A stretch of DNA of 64,000 bases from Calonectria ilicicola (taxonomy: Eukaryota > Ascomycota > Sordariomycetes > Hypocreales > Nectriaceae), in contig CP085828.1 in NCBI GenBank assembly GCA_020809705.1, positions 4,774,001 to 4,838,000 of the forward strand. The letters run 5' to 3'. Position 1 is the first letter of the stretch; every line of letters begins with the position of its first letter. Below are positions 21,997-33,529 of the stretch, one piece after another. Under the pieces are notes generated by a model. That model worked only from the letters and a program-made list of their open reading frames with translations, was not told the DNA's origin and did no database searches. The translations under genes were made by a program, and so were the position numbers.

Positions 21997-23809
21997 ATGC
22001 CGAGCATTAGTCAGTTGCTTGTGGGCGCACTCTCTTTAATGGCATCCGCAAACTGTGCCACAAAATACACAAATCCCATCATACCCGGATGGCATTCCGA
22101 CCCCAGCTGCATCTTCGTCCCAGAGTGGGATGATACTTTTTTTTGCACTACATCTACATTCTTAGCGTTTCCGGGGATTCCAATCTACGCTAGCAAGGAC
22201 CTCATCAACTGGAAGCTAGTTAGCCACGCCTTGTCACGCCCTACGCAGGTTCCTCGATTGAGTAATACCACGAGACAGTCTGACGGAATCTTCGCATCCA
22301 CACTTCGCTTTCGCGATGGCATTCTATACCTTACGACAGCCCTAGTATACACTGAGACAACGTCAAGTTCTGATATTCTCCTCTTTACATCCACTAGCCC
22401 GTATGAAGACATTGCGTGGAGCGATCCAATTACTATCGATACAACAACTTTCTCTGGTATTGATCCAGACCTGTTCTGGGATGATGATGACCAGTTGTAC
22501 CTCACAATCTCCGGGTCTGCCAGCTTTGGCACGACCATTATGCAGTCTCCTGTGGATACCTCAACATGGACTGCCTCATCATGGAAGAATATCTGGAACG
22601 GGACAGGAGGTGTCTATCCAGAAGGACCCCACATATACAAGAAAGACGGCTTGTACTATCTCTTAATTGCCGAAGGTGGCACAGAAACAAATCACTCTGT
22701 GACAATCGCTCGATCCATCCACCCCACTGGCCCTTACGAAGGCTTTGTCAAAAACCCAATCTTGACAAATAGGGGCACAGATGAATACTTTCAAACTGTT
22801 GGCCATGCAGATCTATTCCAGGATAAGAAAGGTAACTGGTGGGGAGTTGCATTAGCGACGCGATCAGGGTCAGAGTGGGAAATCTATCCCATGGGGCGTG
22901 AAACAGTCTTGTATCCAGCTGAGTGGGAAGAAGGGGCCTGGCCAACGTTGCAACCTGTGAGGGGCTCCATGACTGGGCCACTACCTAAAAGAACACGGGA
23001 TGTGGCAGGCACAGGTCCCTTCGTAGATGACATTGAAGAGGTCAAATTCGAGCCCGGTTCAAAGTTGCCCAAAACCTTCCAGACATGGCGGCCGCAACCA
23101 GAATCGTTATTCACAATCTCGCCACCAGGACATGCCTCCACGTTAAGAATCACACCATCATCAGCGAATATTACTGGTGGCAGCTCCTTTGTCCCTGGGA
23201 AAGATTCTATATCGTTCATCTCCCGCCTACAAACCGCGACATTGTTCAACTATTCCGTGGACATTCAATTTGAGCCTCACGTAGAAGGCGAAGAAACTGG
23301 AGTTTCAGTTTTCTTAACCCAGCAACAGCACATTGATCTCAGCATAAAAAACCTTCGTACTTCAGGAGGGAAGCTTTCGCCTCACTTAGTATTCAAGGTT
23401 GAGGCATCCGGCTTAACTGGCTTCACCGCCCTCAAGCAAGTCACATCACTTGTTCCACAATCGTGGCTCGGTAAGCCCATTACCTTGAAGGTCTCCACGC
23501 CAAATGATGTCAGCTATTCGTTTTCTGCCGCCTTGGCCTCCAATCCCAAGGAAGAACGCACTATCGGCCAGGCCAGTGCACAGATAGTTAGTGGCGGAAG
23601 CGGTCCATTCACAGGCAAGTTGATCATAATCCAATGTGGCCGTTTGGTTTATCCTTGAAGATTGTAGGAACTAACAAACTCTAGGGACACTTGTGGGCTC
23701 TTATGCTACAAGTAATGGCGGTAGTGGAAAGACAGTCTCATATCTAAGCAACTGGAAGTATGTTCCAATTGCGCAAGAAATTGCCGATCAGGTGTATGTA
23801 GACGCTTAA
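21997..23809 (+). CDS. Secreted GH43 glycosidase (beta-xylosidase / alpha-arabinofuranosidase type)
   Basis: Exons 21997-23614 and 23685-23809, 580 residues. The start at MPSISQLLVG is chosen over the open upstream frame because it begins a signal peptide (residues 1-20). The five-bladed propeller carries the three GH43 acids: Asp35 in NPIIPGWHSDPS (general base), Asp156 in GIDPDLFWDDD (pKa modulator) and Glu209 in YPEGPHIYKKDG (general acid). A C-terminal beta-sandwich region (about 350-580) follows, as in GH43 enzymes with an accessory domain. The 70-nt intron starts with GC (GCAAGT) and ends CTAG with a CTAAC branch site; reading through it would end the protein early at 23658. Spliced, the tail is LVGSYATSNGGSGKTVSYLSNWKYVPIA. 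Acts outside the cell on xylan/arabinan side chains or oligosaccharides; exact specificity not assignable. Confidence 0.88.
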
Positions 23810-25648
23810 TGAGAGGACAAAGGGCATTGAGCTTATTGTATGGCTCTATCTTAAATCTAGAAAGATTTTTAACTATATGCCCTATATGAAACGAAATAAT
23901 GATATCCTTCAATTCCGATCATCCCAAAATCCGAGAGACTCTCAACACTAAGTTTGGGAACGCAGGTAAATCCCCGTCATGTGGCGCATTATCAATACAG
24001 AGTAAACCTACGAGTCAATTCATAATCAATGCCTTCAGTCTAGCATATGATCAAATCCCCTGGTCCGCTGCTGCTTGTGGTGATAATTCAACGGTCGTAA
24101 ATCCGATGACACGATTAGACTTCAGCCATGGCAATGATATCGGGCTGCCCGTTAAGGCATCACCATTGGCCACAAATACGGAGCCAAGCCTTACTATATT
24201 CTGTCAACCCCATATCGCGTCGGAACAAATGTCTATTTACCGAGACCGAGCCCTTTACGAATCAATCTTAGCATCATTGGTGGAGTAACTTTCTGTGATC
24301 TTCTTTCGGAGGGACGGCAACAGGCGCCCGCACGGCAGTGGCCATGTGCGCTTCTAGCCCGATATTCAGAACAAGATCGTCTTGGCATGCCTATTTATCC
24401 AAAGCAGGCAACGGTTGCCCGTATTTCCAAAGTCACGTCGATCTTTTAGACCACAACTGTGCAAAATTGCGAGACCCCAAAGTTCGGAACAGGCTCGTTC
24501 ACAAGGTTTGATCCTTCAGGCCCCTGGTAGTTTTATCGATGTAACTATGATTTTCCATGGTATCGGAACCAAGATACGCGACGCCTTACAGCATGGTGCG
24601 CATCTCCTTTACCTCAGATAGATGGGAAAATTAGTGCATACTCCTGGACAAAGATGCAGCCTTCGTGAATTTCGATTCACCATCATCTTGTCATAACATC
24701 TGCGATGTTTTTATCCAAAAACCATGCTAACTTGACAGGTTTAGCTTGGTGGGGGCTGGTTCATCGTACTTGGGCCGTTGAAGCTATACCAAAATAGCTA
24801 GGCACGAGAGTTTGCAAGCCCGGTTTTGAATGATGAGATGTGGCTTAGCTTATGAGTCCGTCCTGAATAGGAATGGGCAAAGAGCTGACAAGGATACAAC
24901 ATGGCTCGTGACTCATAGTGCAAAGTTTAGGGTATGCAAATTGAGTTTGAAGGTTGGAACTGGTATAAAGAGATCTGATAAGGCCTCAAGGTTAAAGAAG
25001 AGGCGTTGACGTCACTAACCATGCTTCTTTGTAGGGTAAATCACTAGCTAGAATAGCGATTTTTACCAATGGAAGTTCACATAATTTTTTAATTAATTTT
25101 TTCACAGTGATTTTTGTGATGTCTCAAGTGATTGCAGATGGCCCCGCTTACCTGTCACATTTTACTCCTCCCACCTTGATTCCGAATAGGCAATGAGAAG
25201 AGAGTTACATTGAGGCCATTTACGATGCTCAACACCCCATTGGGCTCACAGAGATCATTAATATGGGTTGGTATACCCCCAATATCACGCGTTTGATGGG
25301 TCTCTTCAGCATGGGTCCGCCAGGATAAAGCCGGTTTTATGCTTACGACAACGGTTGCGGACTTCATAAAGGTGAAGAGAGGAAAAAGAAAACATACAGA
25401 CGCACACGTGCGGATAATTCATGCTGGTGATGCGACGGTTGAGACGACCTGTCATGTTGGCACGGACCGCTGTCAGAGGCCTGGCCGTCAAAGATAAAGT
25501 GCATGGCTGGTCCTTGTCCTCAATCTGCCAAGGGACGCTCAAGCTCAAGGCGCGTGGGTTAGGCTTCACAGGCGGCAGCTTTTGGGGAAGGGCAGAGGCA
25601 AAGCTAATGTAGTCGGGACACGTGGAGGACCCGACCATGTGGGGAGCA

Positions 25649-25675
25649 GGGATGGGATGGATGGGATGGGATGGG
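25649..25675 (+). repeat. GGGAT/GGAT short tandem repeat
   Basis: Imperfect tandem units of GGGATG and GGATG over 27 bp. Confidence 0.7.
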
Positions 25676-26846
25676 CAGCAGTTGGTCGGGAAGTAAATTT
25701 CGTGGCCAAGACGCGATAAATTGCAGTCAGCATACAAAAACAAGCTCGAATGGCTCCCTGTGAACATGGCAGGCATGTGGACACAGGGGTTTAAAACAAA
25801 AAATTTGGCTCTAGTGCTCGGAAACATCGGCCATGTTCCTGGGAGCGCGCACATGGTGGCGATGGCAGCGTTTGGTTGCAAATGGATATTCGTCCAATTC
25901 CGGCCTAGTATGGCCCAGGATGGCCTTGGCTTGCTTTTGTTCTTTTCTTCTTTCTTTTTTCTCTCGCATTCGACCGAGGTCCGCCACGTTTCGGCTAAGA
26001 CATTGGTGTTGCAAACTGGGTGTGCTTATGCCTGAGCGAGCATGGCGAATGGCTCGCGTAGGTGGAGGAGGAGGGACGCTGGGCGGGCGGGCATTGCTGC
26101 TCATAAAATTTTTATGTGAGCAGTCACCTCTCAGGTCTGGGCGGGCACAGGCAATTCCTCCAATCTTGGATAGGATAGCGCGCCGCGGCGACTTAAGTCG
26201 GTGGGAGGAGAACAGGAACAGGGAGATGCAATGCCGTACGTACTGTGCTGCTCCGTCAGCTGGAGGAGGGAGGCGAGGCGGTGTGTACGCGGAATGGATT
26301 GCGGACTGGACTGGACCGGACCTTGCAATCCGGCCGAAGGAAGACACCATCCCATCCATTGCGGAAGTGAACCAGCCAGTGTCTGTCTGTCTGTCTTGCT
26401 TCCTGTGGTGGATAGCGTGTCCGTGTGTCTCACATCCCCTGGGCGAGAAGAAACGAAGCAATTTGAGCTCCAGGGCCAGCATGCCACGCGAGAGATGGCG
26501 GATGCGGTGCAGCGGGGCGACGCTGCCAATGGCATTGGACACTGATTCAGATTCTATGCCACTTTAAGCACAAGGCCGGATGCGGCGGATGCAAATTACT
26601 GACGTAGGCTGCCGTTCTCTGTGGGGAGAGAAGTGGGTGGCGACGGTTGCTTTTTTGCCATCTCCTTTCCCGTCCGTCTGCGCATGTGGAGATGGCAAAT
26701 CCACATGGGCGCCAGCTCCCTGTTTCGACTCCTTGTCCACACGCGACCGACAAGGTTTTCGGCTTTTAACACTGTACTGAGCCGTCCGCAACCAGCCAGT
26801 GGTTAGTGAGTGAGTGGATGTGTGTGTGGTGCCTGTGTGTGGTGCC

Positions 26847-26850
<4 letters not shown>

Positions 26851-26886
<36 letters not shown>
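26851..26886 (+). repeat. (TG)18 microsatellite
   Basis: Thirty-six bases of uninterrupted TG, preceded by two TGTGTGGTGCCTG units, about 385 bp before the RGS gene start. Confidence 0.95.
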
Positions 26887-26889
<3 letters not shown>

Positions 26890-27271
26890 CTTTGCCCTGC
26901 TGCTACCGCTGCTGAGTCTGCGCCTCGGACTCAGATCAGAAGCCAATTTATCTCGACGCTGCCCATCCGGACTTTGAGATACCCTCTTCCTCCGTTTCTT
27001 CCTTCACTACTTTGCTCGACCACACACTCACAGGGACACGCACAACTCTCGTTTTCTTCTTCTTCGACTTGTCCCCCGCCATTATGACCATCTACGACTT
27101 GTGTAATAAACCCCCAATCTGCGAATGATCAGCTACAAACGGCACCCTTGACCACACACCCCATCCGTCGGCTTTGCTTCTTCTATCCATCCCTTTAGTG
27201 CCCGTGACACTGCTGGCTGCCACGACGATATTTATTCTTCTTCCTCCTTTCCATTCGCCATATACCCAAAC

Positions 27272-28956
27272 ATGCAGTCCCACAAGATTAACCAGTCGTC
27301 ATGTCGCCTGCTTCGCACGACAAGAGGCGACAGGCCCTTTTCAAAGGTGAGCAATCTGCTAGCTACTGCACCGTTTTGAAAAAAATCCCCACCACCGTTT
27401 CCTCCCCGCAGGAAGCTAAGGGGAAGCACCACACAGCGAGTCCTCGTACTGCAGCTAACTGTCTCCCACCTCCCAGGACTTGAAAGATCTCTTTGCTACT
27501 CTAATCGTCAGCCTGTTACCTCTCTCGACTCACCGTGTTCGCTTCACAAAAGTCGACTACACATTTCTCTCCGAAGATGCCATCTCCAACCTCGGAAACC
27601 TTAAATTCTCCCAGTCAAATCGTATGACGGACCCCAAGGAGCCCAACCGCATCATCACCACCACTGCCACCACCACATTCTCCATGACCAAGGATATGGC
27701 CCGTTCCATTTGCCAGCGATTTCTCGACGCACGGTTTATTGAGTCAGCGGACGGCAAGCGCGAGGAGACTTTTGCCCTCAAGGGCTTGGTGCTACAGCTC
27801 ACGCCAAAGGGCATCACAGTGCTCGATCGGTTCTGCGCAAGGAATGGAGTGGAGCACCCGCAATTAGCTGCCCTGACATCCCTCTTCACAACGCAGCTCA
27901 TCACGCTAGAACGAGACCCGAACACGGACGACATGATCTTGGACCAGGGCACTATCGAAATTATTTTTTGCCGATTTACCGGGTCCACTTACAGCAAAGG
28001 CGACCGGTCCCCCGTCGAGTCAAGATCATCCTTTGACCATAGCAACGTCACGGGCGTCAAGATAGACCACAAGTTCACTGGCAGAACGTTCCAAGACGTA
28101 TTCAGTGGGAAATCTGGTGTCGATTGGCTGATGGACTGCTCTACAACTATTGATAAGCAAGAGGCCCTGGAAATCGCTTCGCTGTTCGTCGCCCACAGCC
28201 TCATAGAGCTGCAGGTCAGCGATCGATCATATTCAATGCAGCACCCGCTTCACAGCCGGTTTCAACCAACCAAAAACGCGATATATACCATTTCACGGAA
28301 AGGGAAAAATCTAACCCAGAATGTGAACCACTCTGGATGCACATCAGAGAATAGAAGTGACACGTCTTCTTCATATCATCACCACAGCTACAGTATCAAG
28401 GACTCCAACACCCAGAGGCTTGACAAAATCCTACTAAACCCTACCCTTCGCCTGCTTTTCCGAGAGAACCTCCGAGAAACACTCTGCGAGGAAAATCTAT
28501 CATTTTACCTCGAGGTTGATGAGTTTATCAAGAAATCCAAAACCACCATGCGCAACCTCAGAATGGAGACGGACACGGATGCCATCACAAAAGCAAAGGA
28601 TCTCCTAGCGCACTCTTACGGAATCTACAACGCCTTCCTGGCTCCCGGATCCCCACGCGAGCTCAACATTGAGCATCAGCTCCGGAAAAACCTTGCCACT
28701 CGAATGACCAAGGCCATTACACAGGACGTTGCGCTGGCAGAGACGCTTAGAGAAGTTACGTTCCTATTCGAAGACGCACAACATGCCGTTTTCAAACTCA
28801 TTGCTAGTGTAAGCTTTGCCGATCCCAATATTGCTTGGTTCTGGGATCGTATTTTGTTTATTAACAACGGAAATATAGGACTCGGTACCAAAATTTCTTC
28901 AAAATCCGAAATACGAATATGCCCTAGCACAGGCAGGAGCAGGGTTCGCCCATTGA
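27272..28956 (+). CDS. FlbA/Sst2-like regulator of G-protein signalling with DEP and RGS domains
   Basis: Exons 27272-27346, 27477-28808 and 28879-28956, 494 residues. Start at MQSHKINQSS is chosen because only this frame joins RGDRPFSK to DLKDLFATLIVSL at the 130-nt intron, matching the RPFTxD-DLFSTL block of FlbA proteins. A first DEP region covers about 26-145 (THRVRFTKVDYTFLSEDAISNL, MARSICQRFLDARFIES), a second about 225-300 (FSGKSGVDWLMDCSTTIDKQEAL). The RGS domain is about 339-470 (PTLRLLFREN, LCEENLSFYLEV, NIEHQLRKNLATRM); intron 3 splits its last helix, giving S-DSVPKFLQNPKY. RGS proteins speed GTP hydrolysis on G-alpha; FlbA controls growth versus sporulation. This copy lacks FlbA's usual 200-residue low-complexity N-terminus and has a diverged region, so it looks like a paralogue, not the main FlbA. 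Confidence 0.85.
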
Positions 28957-29217
28957 CGCACATTACGTGGCAAATAACAATAATCCGCCATCTCAATAAA
29001 AAAAAAACACACACACAAGGACCTAGAGGGAAATAGAGAAATACAGGAGCTCTAGCTCAATACGATAAAACAGATGACTTGTACCTTTGGCTTGGTTGGT
29101 TGGAGTTTGTTGGGGCTAATTGAATGACCTGATATCACACACACACGGTGGTTGCTTTTGTATAACGTTTTACTTTGTATCAAGATCAAATTGGATGGGC
29201 TTTAATGAATGACTCAT

Positions 29218-31035
29218 CTATACCAGACGTATCCATTTTGCTTCTCGACCCTCCTTCACCATTCGTCCGTCCATGATGCCGTGGACATATGTCTCTCCCA
29301 CATATTCGTGACACAGGGCGCCGCCGTCGGGCGACGCGGTTGGTCGCAGTATAAAGGGCATTTGCCCCCCTAGCAGCACATGCACGGTGTCCCCGGGGCT
29401 GACATCTCGATTTGCCACTCCGATCAATCCTTGCCGCGTGATGAAAAATCTTCTTTCCGCGGTTTGCAGTACCTCTGTGATGTTATCGCCACCCGTGTCC
29501 CACTTTGTCCGGCAATCAATCTCATCCTCGGGGCGGGCCCGCCGGATGCCCATTGGACTGCCCATTTCATCCTCAGCCACTACCATGTCAACCGTCATCA
29601 TCCTCCAAAACGCCTCCTCGTATGTTCCACCGCACGGATACCTGCGGTTTCCGTCATGGCAGCGTTCGTCAATCATGTCCTGCCATTCGGTGATGATATC
29701 AACGTCGTCTTCCTCCCCACAGCCGCAGCATTCACCAACCTCCTCGACCTCATCCACCTCGACACCCATCAGTTCCAATATCGAATTTGATGAGCCTTGT
29801 CTTATTTGTGGAGGGGTTTTACTCGCTGCATTGTAGTACCTGTATTGATAGATCCAAGCCATGTCGAAGCTCCTGTACGGCTGGCTCGACTCAGCACACC
29901 AGTCAGGCACCCAAGTAGGTAGATTGGGGGACCTGTTCATCTCATAGGTTCTTAGAAGGGGAAAGAGGCTGTTGGTTTCGGCAATTAATGTGCGGACCGA
30001 ACCAATGAAAACTTCACGGGGTGACATCGAGTAGTCAGCTGGCATCTTGCCGCCCAAGCCGAGCAGACCGAAGACGCAATCTCGCGGATCCGATGCCTGG
30101 CGAGACCGAAAAGTCTTGAGTGCGTAAGCATATGTGATGCTATTGTAAGTTGGGGACTGCAGGGCCCGCATTGACTGTGCTGTCGTCACAAAGACGGGGA
30201 ACGGCTGGAGCCCGTTATCCCCCATGCAGCAGCCGTCTTCAAAGTGACACAGACAATTCATGGATGCGGTAAAGAACTTTTTTAAGGGCAAGTGCCTCGT
30301 GCCGCACACGATGACTGCGCGGCTCGGAAGAATGGCCTCCTGGACGGTCCAGATGCGCGTCCACCAGGGGAGGGACATGAGGGTCTCTAGTGCATCAACG
30401 GCGTCCTCATCAAACTCCGGGTCTTTGGAGTCCATCTGAGATAAAAAGTGATAATCGGCAGCCATCAGGTCCATGAGCCGGAAGGCCAGCTCTGCTTTTT
30501 CTCGCGGGATGGTGTTGGCGAAATCAAACGGGAGGTGGACTTGCTCGTCTGGCCGTTCCCTGAAATCCCCTAGCCAGAGGACGGCGTGGGCCGTGGCGGA
30601 GTAGATATCGGCCATGAGATTGACCTGGTGCGACTTCTCGGCATTGTCGGCCTGGTTAATACAGAGGGCATCTACCCAAAGGTGGCGGTAGCGAGAGCCG
30701 CGTCGCAGCCTCCGGAGAGCGGCCTCGAGGTTGGTTGTTATGGGAGCGGTCTGGCCGTTGATGTGGATCTCGCCACTGTTGCTGGGGTCGCCCCAAACAT
30801 AGGACAAGGCTTCATATTGGGGTTGCTCGTCGAGCGAGACGACGGACAGGTGGCACTGCAGAGGACTCCCGAATATCTCGTTTGGCAGCAGAGTCAGGAT
30901 GCGTATTTCATGTTTGCTGGGGTCCAATGGCTGATAGATAAGCGGCTGTCTGGGTGATGATGATGCGGCTGAGGCTGCGGCTCGCTGGGTGCTGGTTTGT
31001 TGTCCCGGAGAACCACGATGCCCGCTTCTTGACAT
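29218..31035 (-). CDS. HET-domain protein (heterokaryon incompatibility type)
   Basis: Single exon, 605 residues from MSRSGHRGSPG; the upstream in-frame ATG at 31110 would add a basic/hydrophobic stretch that looks untranslated. The HET domain begins at about residue 74: YEALSYVWGD, then ITTNLEAALRRLR, LWVDALCINQADNAEKSHQVNLMADIYSAT and VLWLGD, the standard motif order. The middle has LPWWTRIWTVQEAILPSRAVIVCG, also typical. An acidic Cys-rich patch (EVGECCGCGEEDDVD) and a C-terminal region with VHVLLGGQMPFILRP and YVHGIMDG complete it, as in large HET family members. HET domains trigger cell death after fusion of unlike hyphae or act in immunity-like responses. Converges with the RGS gene. 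No damage seen. Confidence 0.9.
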   Translation of the reverse strand: MSRSGHRGSPGQQTSTQRAAASAASSSPRQPLIYQPLDPSKHEIRILTLLPNEIFGSPLQCHLSVVSLDEQPQYEALSYVWGDPSNSGEIHINGQTAPITTNLEAALRRLRRGSRYRHLWVDALCINQADNAEKSHQVNLMADIYSATAHAVLWLGDFRERPDEQVHLPFDFANTIPREKAELAFRLMDLMAADYHFLSQMDSKDPEFDEDAVDALETLMSLPWWTRIWTVQEAILPSRAVIVCGTRHLPLKKFFTASMNCLCHFEDGCCMGDNGLQPFPVFVTTAQSMRALQSPTYNSITYAYALKTFRSRQASDPRDCVFGLLGLGGKMPADYSMSPREVFIGSVRTLIAETNSLFPLLRTYEMNRSPNLPTWVPDWCAESSQPYRSFDMAWIYQYRYYNAASKTPPQIRQGSSNSILELMGVEVDEVEEVGECCGCGEEDDVDIITEWQDMIDERCHDGNRRYPCGGTYEEAFWRMMTVDMVVAEDEMGSPMGIRRARPEDEIDCRTKWDTGGDNITEVLQTAERRFFITRQGLIGVANRDVSPGDTVHVLLGGQMPFILRPTASPDGGALCHEYVGETYVHGIMDGRMVKEGREAKWIRLV

Positions 31036-31997
31036 TAGTTTGCGCGTGCGTGCGTGAAAAAAAATTAAGATATTAGATTTTTTAAAATAAAAAGGCAGAA
31101 TCAGAATCAAATCATATCATATCCCCGGGCTCGCTGGAAAAAAGAAATTTTGCATCGCTCAACAAAAGAGTCGGGACAAAACGAAACGAGTGGGGGAGCA
31201 CGCAGCATCTAATGCGTCTCATTAGCCCCTTAACACGATCCACGTGGAGTCGGCTAGCGGCAAATGGCTGCGCTGAGCACGTGACTGTGCTCTTCCCTTT
31301 GTTTTAGGGTGCAGAGCCGTCGGTTTCACCAGCTGTTAGCAGCGAGCAGTTAGATTCCGCCTTATTGGCACATGTGGAAGGCGAAAAGGGCTTGTGGGCA
31401 ATCAAGACTGGGCGATGTGGCAGGCTAAAAGTGCGACACAAGATGCGCGCGCGACCCAAGACCTTAACGTTGCCGTGTCAAAAGGCGAGTGGTCCAAAGG
31501 GGGATAAGCGGGCGGCGATCTGGCTTAAAACCAGAGTCTAAAAATTCCAAAGGCAGTCTAAATTGATTTCGCGTAAAAAAAGAAAAAGTTACGAACTGGG
31601 CGCTCACGTCTAATTTCCAATGCTTCGTAATGACCGATCATTTGCTGCGTGCATCGTGGCAGTGTCCAGTCCAGTCCAGGGTAGGCCAGCCAGAGGACAG
31701 AGGGTGATGCGCGACATAGTGGGGGCGTTCCCTTCCCCGGGAATAGACAGGCAGACACGAACGAACACGCACCACTTCTTCTGGAAGGATTGGCACTGCT
31801 GGTCTCTGTCCCTCCCTTTCGCCGTTTGAGTCACACACACACACTGTGTAGCGGTGATGGTGGCAGGATGGCAGTGTAGAAAAGAAGCCAGGCGAAGACA
31901 CATTTATAACAGCCGGCTTTCCCGTGAAGCAACTAACTGACTGACTGACTAACTGACTGACTATCTAGACTTTCCACTAGCTGCTAAATTTAATCCC
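31036..31997. other. Divergent promoter region, no gene seen
   Basis: Lies between the HET gene (minus) and the F-box gene (plus). GC-average with only shadow frames. Confidence 0.4.
31932..31962 (+). repeat. GACT/AACT tetranucleotide repeat
   Basis: Imperfect ACTG/ACTA units over 31 bp, 36 bp before the F-box start codon, so probably in its 5' leader. Confidence 0.7.
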
Positions 31998-32873
31998 ATG
32001 GATGCTTCGCCCTTTTCCCGCCTCCCCCTCGAACTACACAAGACAATCATTCATGGTCTAACCTTCCCAGACACGGCCCATCTCCGGGCTACGTGTCGCT
32101 ATTTCGCCGCCCTCATCCCACCGCAGACGTCTCATTTCCTTAATCTCCTTAACGCCGACAACTCGGCTTGGGCCGTGAAGCGGCGTCGCATCACGTGCGT
32201 CTACTGTGCTCGCATGCGCCCTGCGTCTGCCTTTACCGACAGACAAAAGGCCGTGAATCTGTACTGGCGCTCGTGCATCGATTGCCAAAAGATCGGCTTT
32301 GGAAGTGGGCCAGACCTGGAACTGTGGTCGGGACACGTCCCCAACAAGCTCCACCGGACTCGCATCACCGACAAGCAGACGAGAATCCACGTCGACTGGA
32401 TCCAAACGGGTGTCTGCTCCCAGTGCCACAACCGCTTTGAGCGCTGGGGCAAGCAAACTGCCGCCAGAGCTGTGTGCATCCGATGCTATTTTGAGGACAC
32501 CTCGTCCGACCTAAACCACATCGAATCCGCTCGGCTCCACAGGGATTTGGACTGGAAAGGGTCGGCCCGTCGGCGGGACTTGGACACATTCAATGGAGGC
32601 GATTTGTGGGAGATGAGATTCCGTTTCCACATCCCGACGTATTCCTGGTATGGGTGGGATGACCCGCCAAGCACTATTCCCATATGGAGAGGAGGGGATA
32701 GGGGGGTTCATGTGAGATCACGAGAAGATGCTGAAAAGCTATATTTTGAAGTTGAGCGGGAACATGGGACAGCAACATCATTCAATTCAGCGGCGGGCTG
32801 GGAACAGACCCGCCGAGTGCTAAAGGATGAGCGTCCTCGTGGCAAAACATTGACACCCTGGATGTTGTCCTGA
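31998..32873 (+). CDS. F-box protein with cysteine-pair motifs
   Basis: Single exon, 291 residues. The N-terminal F-box is at about residues 5-45 (FSRLPLELHKTIIHGLTFPDTAHLRATCRYFAAL). After it come CxxC pairs: ITCVYCARMRPASAF, SCIDCQ, GVCSQCHNRFERWGK and AVCIRCYF, which could bind zinc, as in many fungal F-box proteins with a CVYC...RPASAFTDRQ block. The C-terminal part is Trp/Tyr-rich and basic. F-box proteins recruit targets to SCF ubiquitin ligases through Skp1; target unknown. Start has an AATCCCATGG context and no earlier ATG in frame. Confidence 0.8.
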   Translation: MDASPFSRLPLELHKTIIHGLTFPDTAHLRATCRYFAALIPPQTSHFLNLLNADNSAWAVKRRRITCVYCARMRPASAFTDRQKAVNLYWRSCIDCQKIGFGSGPDLELWSGHVPNKLHRTRITDKQTRIHVDWIQTGVCSQCHNRFERWGKQTAARAVCIRCYFEDTSSDLNHIESARLHRDLDWKGSARRRDLDTFNGGDLWEMRFRFHIPTYSWYGWDDPPSTIPIWRGGDRGVHVRSREDAEKLYFEVEREHGTATSFNSAAGWEQTRRVLKDERPRGKTLTPWMLS

Positions 32874-33529
32874 AAAATAGCCGAAAAAAAGAAAAGAAAA
32901 CAAAAAAAGAAAACCAATTCGCGTATTTGGCGAGGAACAAGGGCTTGCTTGGCAAATCATGCACAACTAATTGACCCTCTCTCGCTGAGCCTTTGATGTC
33001 GTCTGTGGAATTCGCTAAAAACTGTCAGTCGGCGAGGCCGACGGTCAAGAATAGATACCATTGCAGAATTAAATTACAATGACCAATAGGTAATAAGCTG
33101 AAGCGAGAAATAAAATTTAATAAGGAAAATAACACATCTCCATTTTACTTTTATTGAATTGCGACCGGTGTTGACATTTTCTTTTACAAAATTTCATGAT
33201 CGCCTCATTGGACATTGGGTAACACTTTTAGCCTTATTCCATTACCCGCGGACTAGCGCGGTAGTAGATAGTTAAAGTTTATTATGCTCAAGTGAGAAAA
33301 GAAATCCCTCCAGTAGCATCACCATCATGATTGCCAATTGCCTAGATATACACTTCATCCTGCGGCTTTTGGCCCGGCTATTTCAAGTCTTGCCAAGCAT
33401 GGGCGGAGCGGGGTTCGGGCTTCGGCCCAGTTCAAGCGGACTCCGGCTAAACAGAGACGGTGACATATTGCATCAAGCTCCGTCGCTTATCCTGCAATGA
33501 TTCGACACCTTCTGTCTCGTCTTTGAATT
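32874..33529. other. Intergenic, no gene seen
   Basis: AT-rich 3' flank of the F-box gene, then the promoter of the Zn2Cys6 gene. Nothing else recognised. Confidence 0.4.

Larger units (their letters stand above)
23810..27271. other. 3.5-kb intergenic stretch, no gene firmly seen
   Basis: 23.9-24.6 kb has same-frame open segments with stops between them, a possible gene relic of no known family. 25.3-26.8 kb is GC-rich with overlapping long frames on both strands and short tandem repeats, typical of a long regulatory region; no frame there shows domain content. The right half is probably the promoter and leader of the RGS gene. Confidence 0.4.

Noticed and set aside
25155..26806. Long overlapping frames on both strands (up to about 240 residues)
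   Set aside because: GC-rich regulatory DNA leaves frames open on both strands at once; no frame shows domain motifs and composition is low-complexity.
27301..27346. MSPASHDKRRQ start for the RGS gene
   Set aside because: This frame does not join exon 2 in phase; the ATG at 27272 does and reproduces a conserved block.
31558..31903. Minus-strand frames between the HET and F-box genes
   Set aside because: Overlapping frames with no recognisable content, in divergent promoter sequence.
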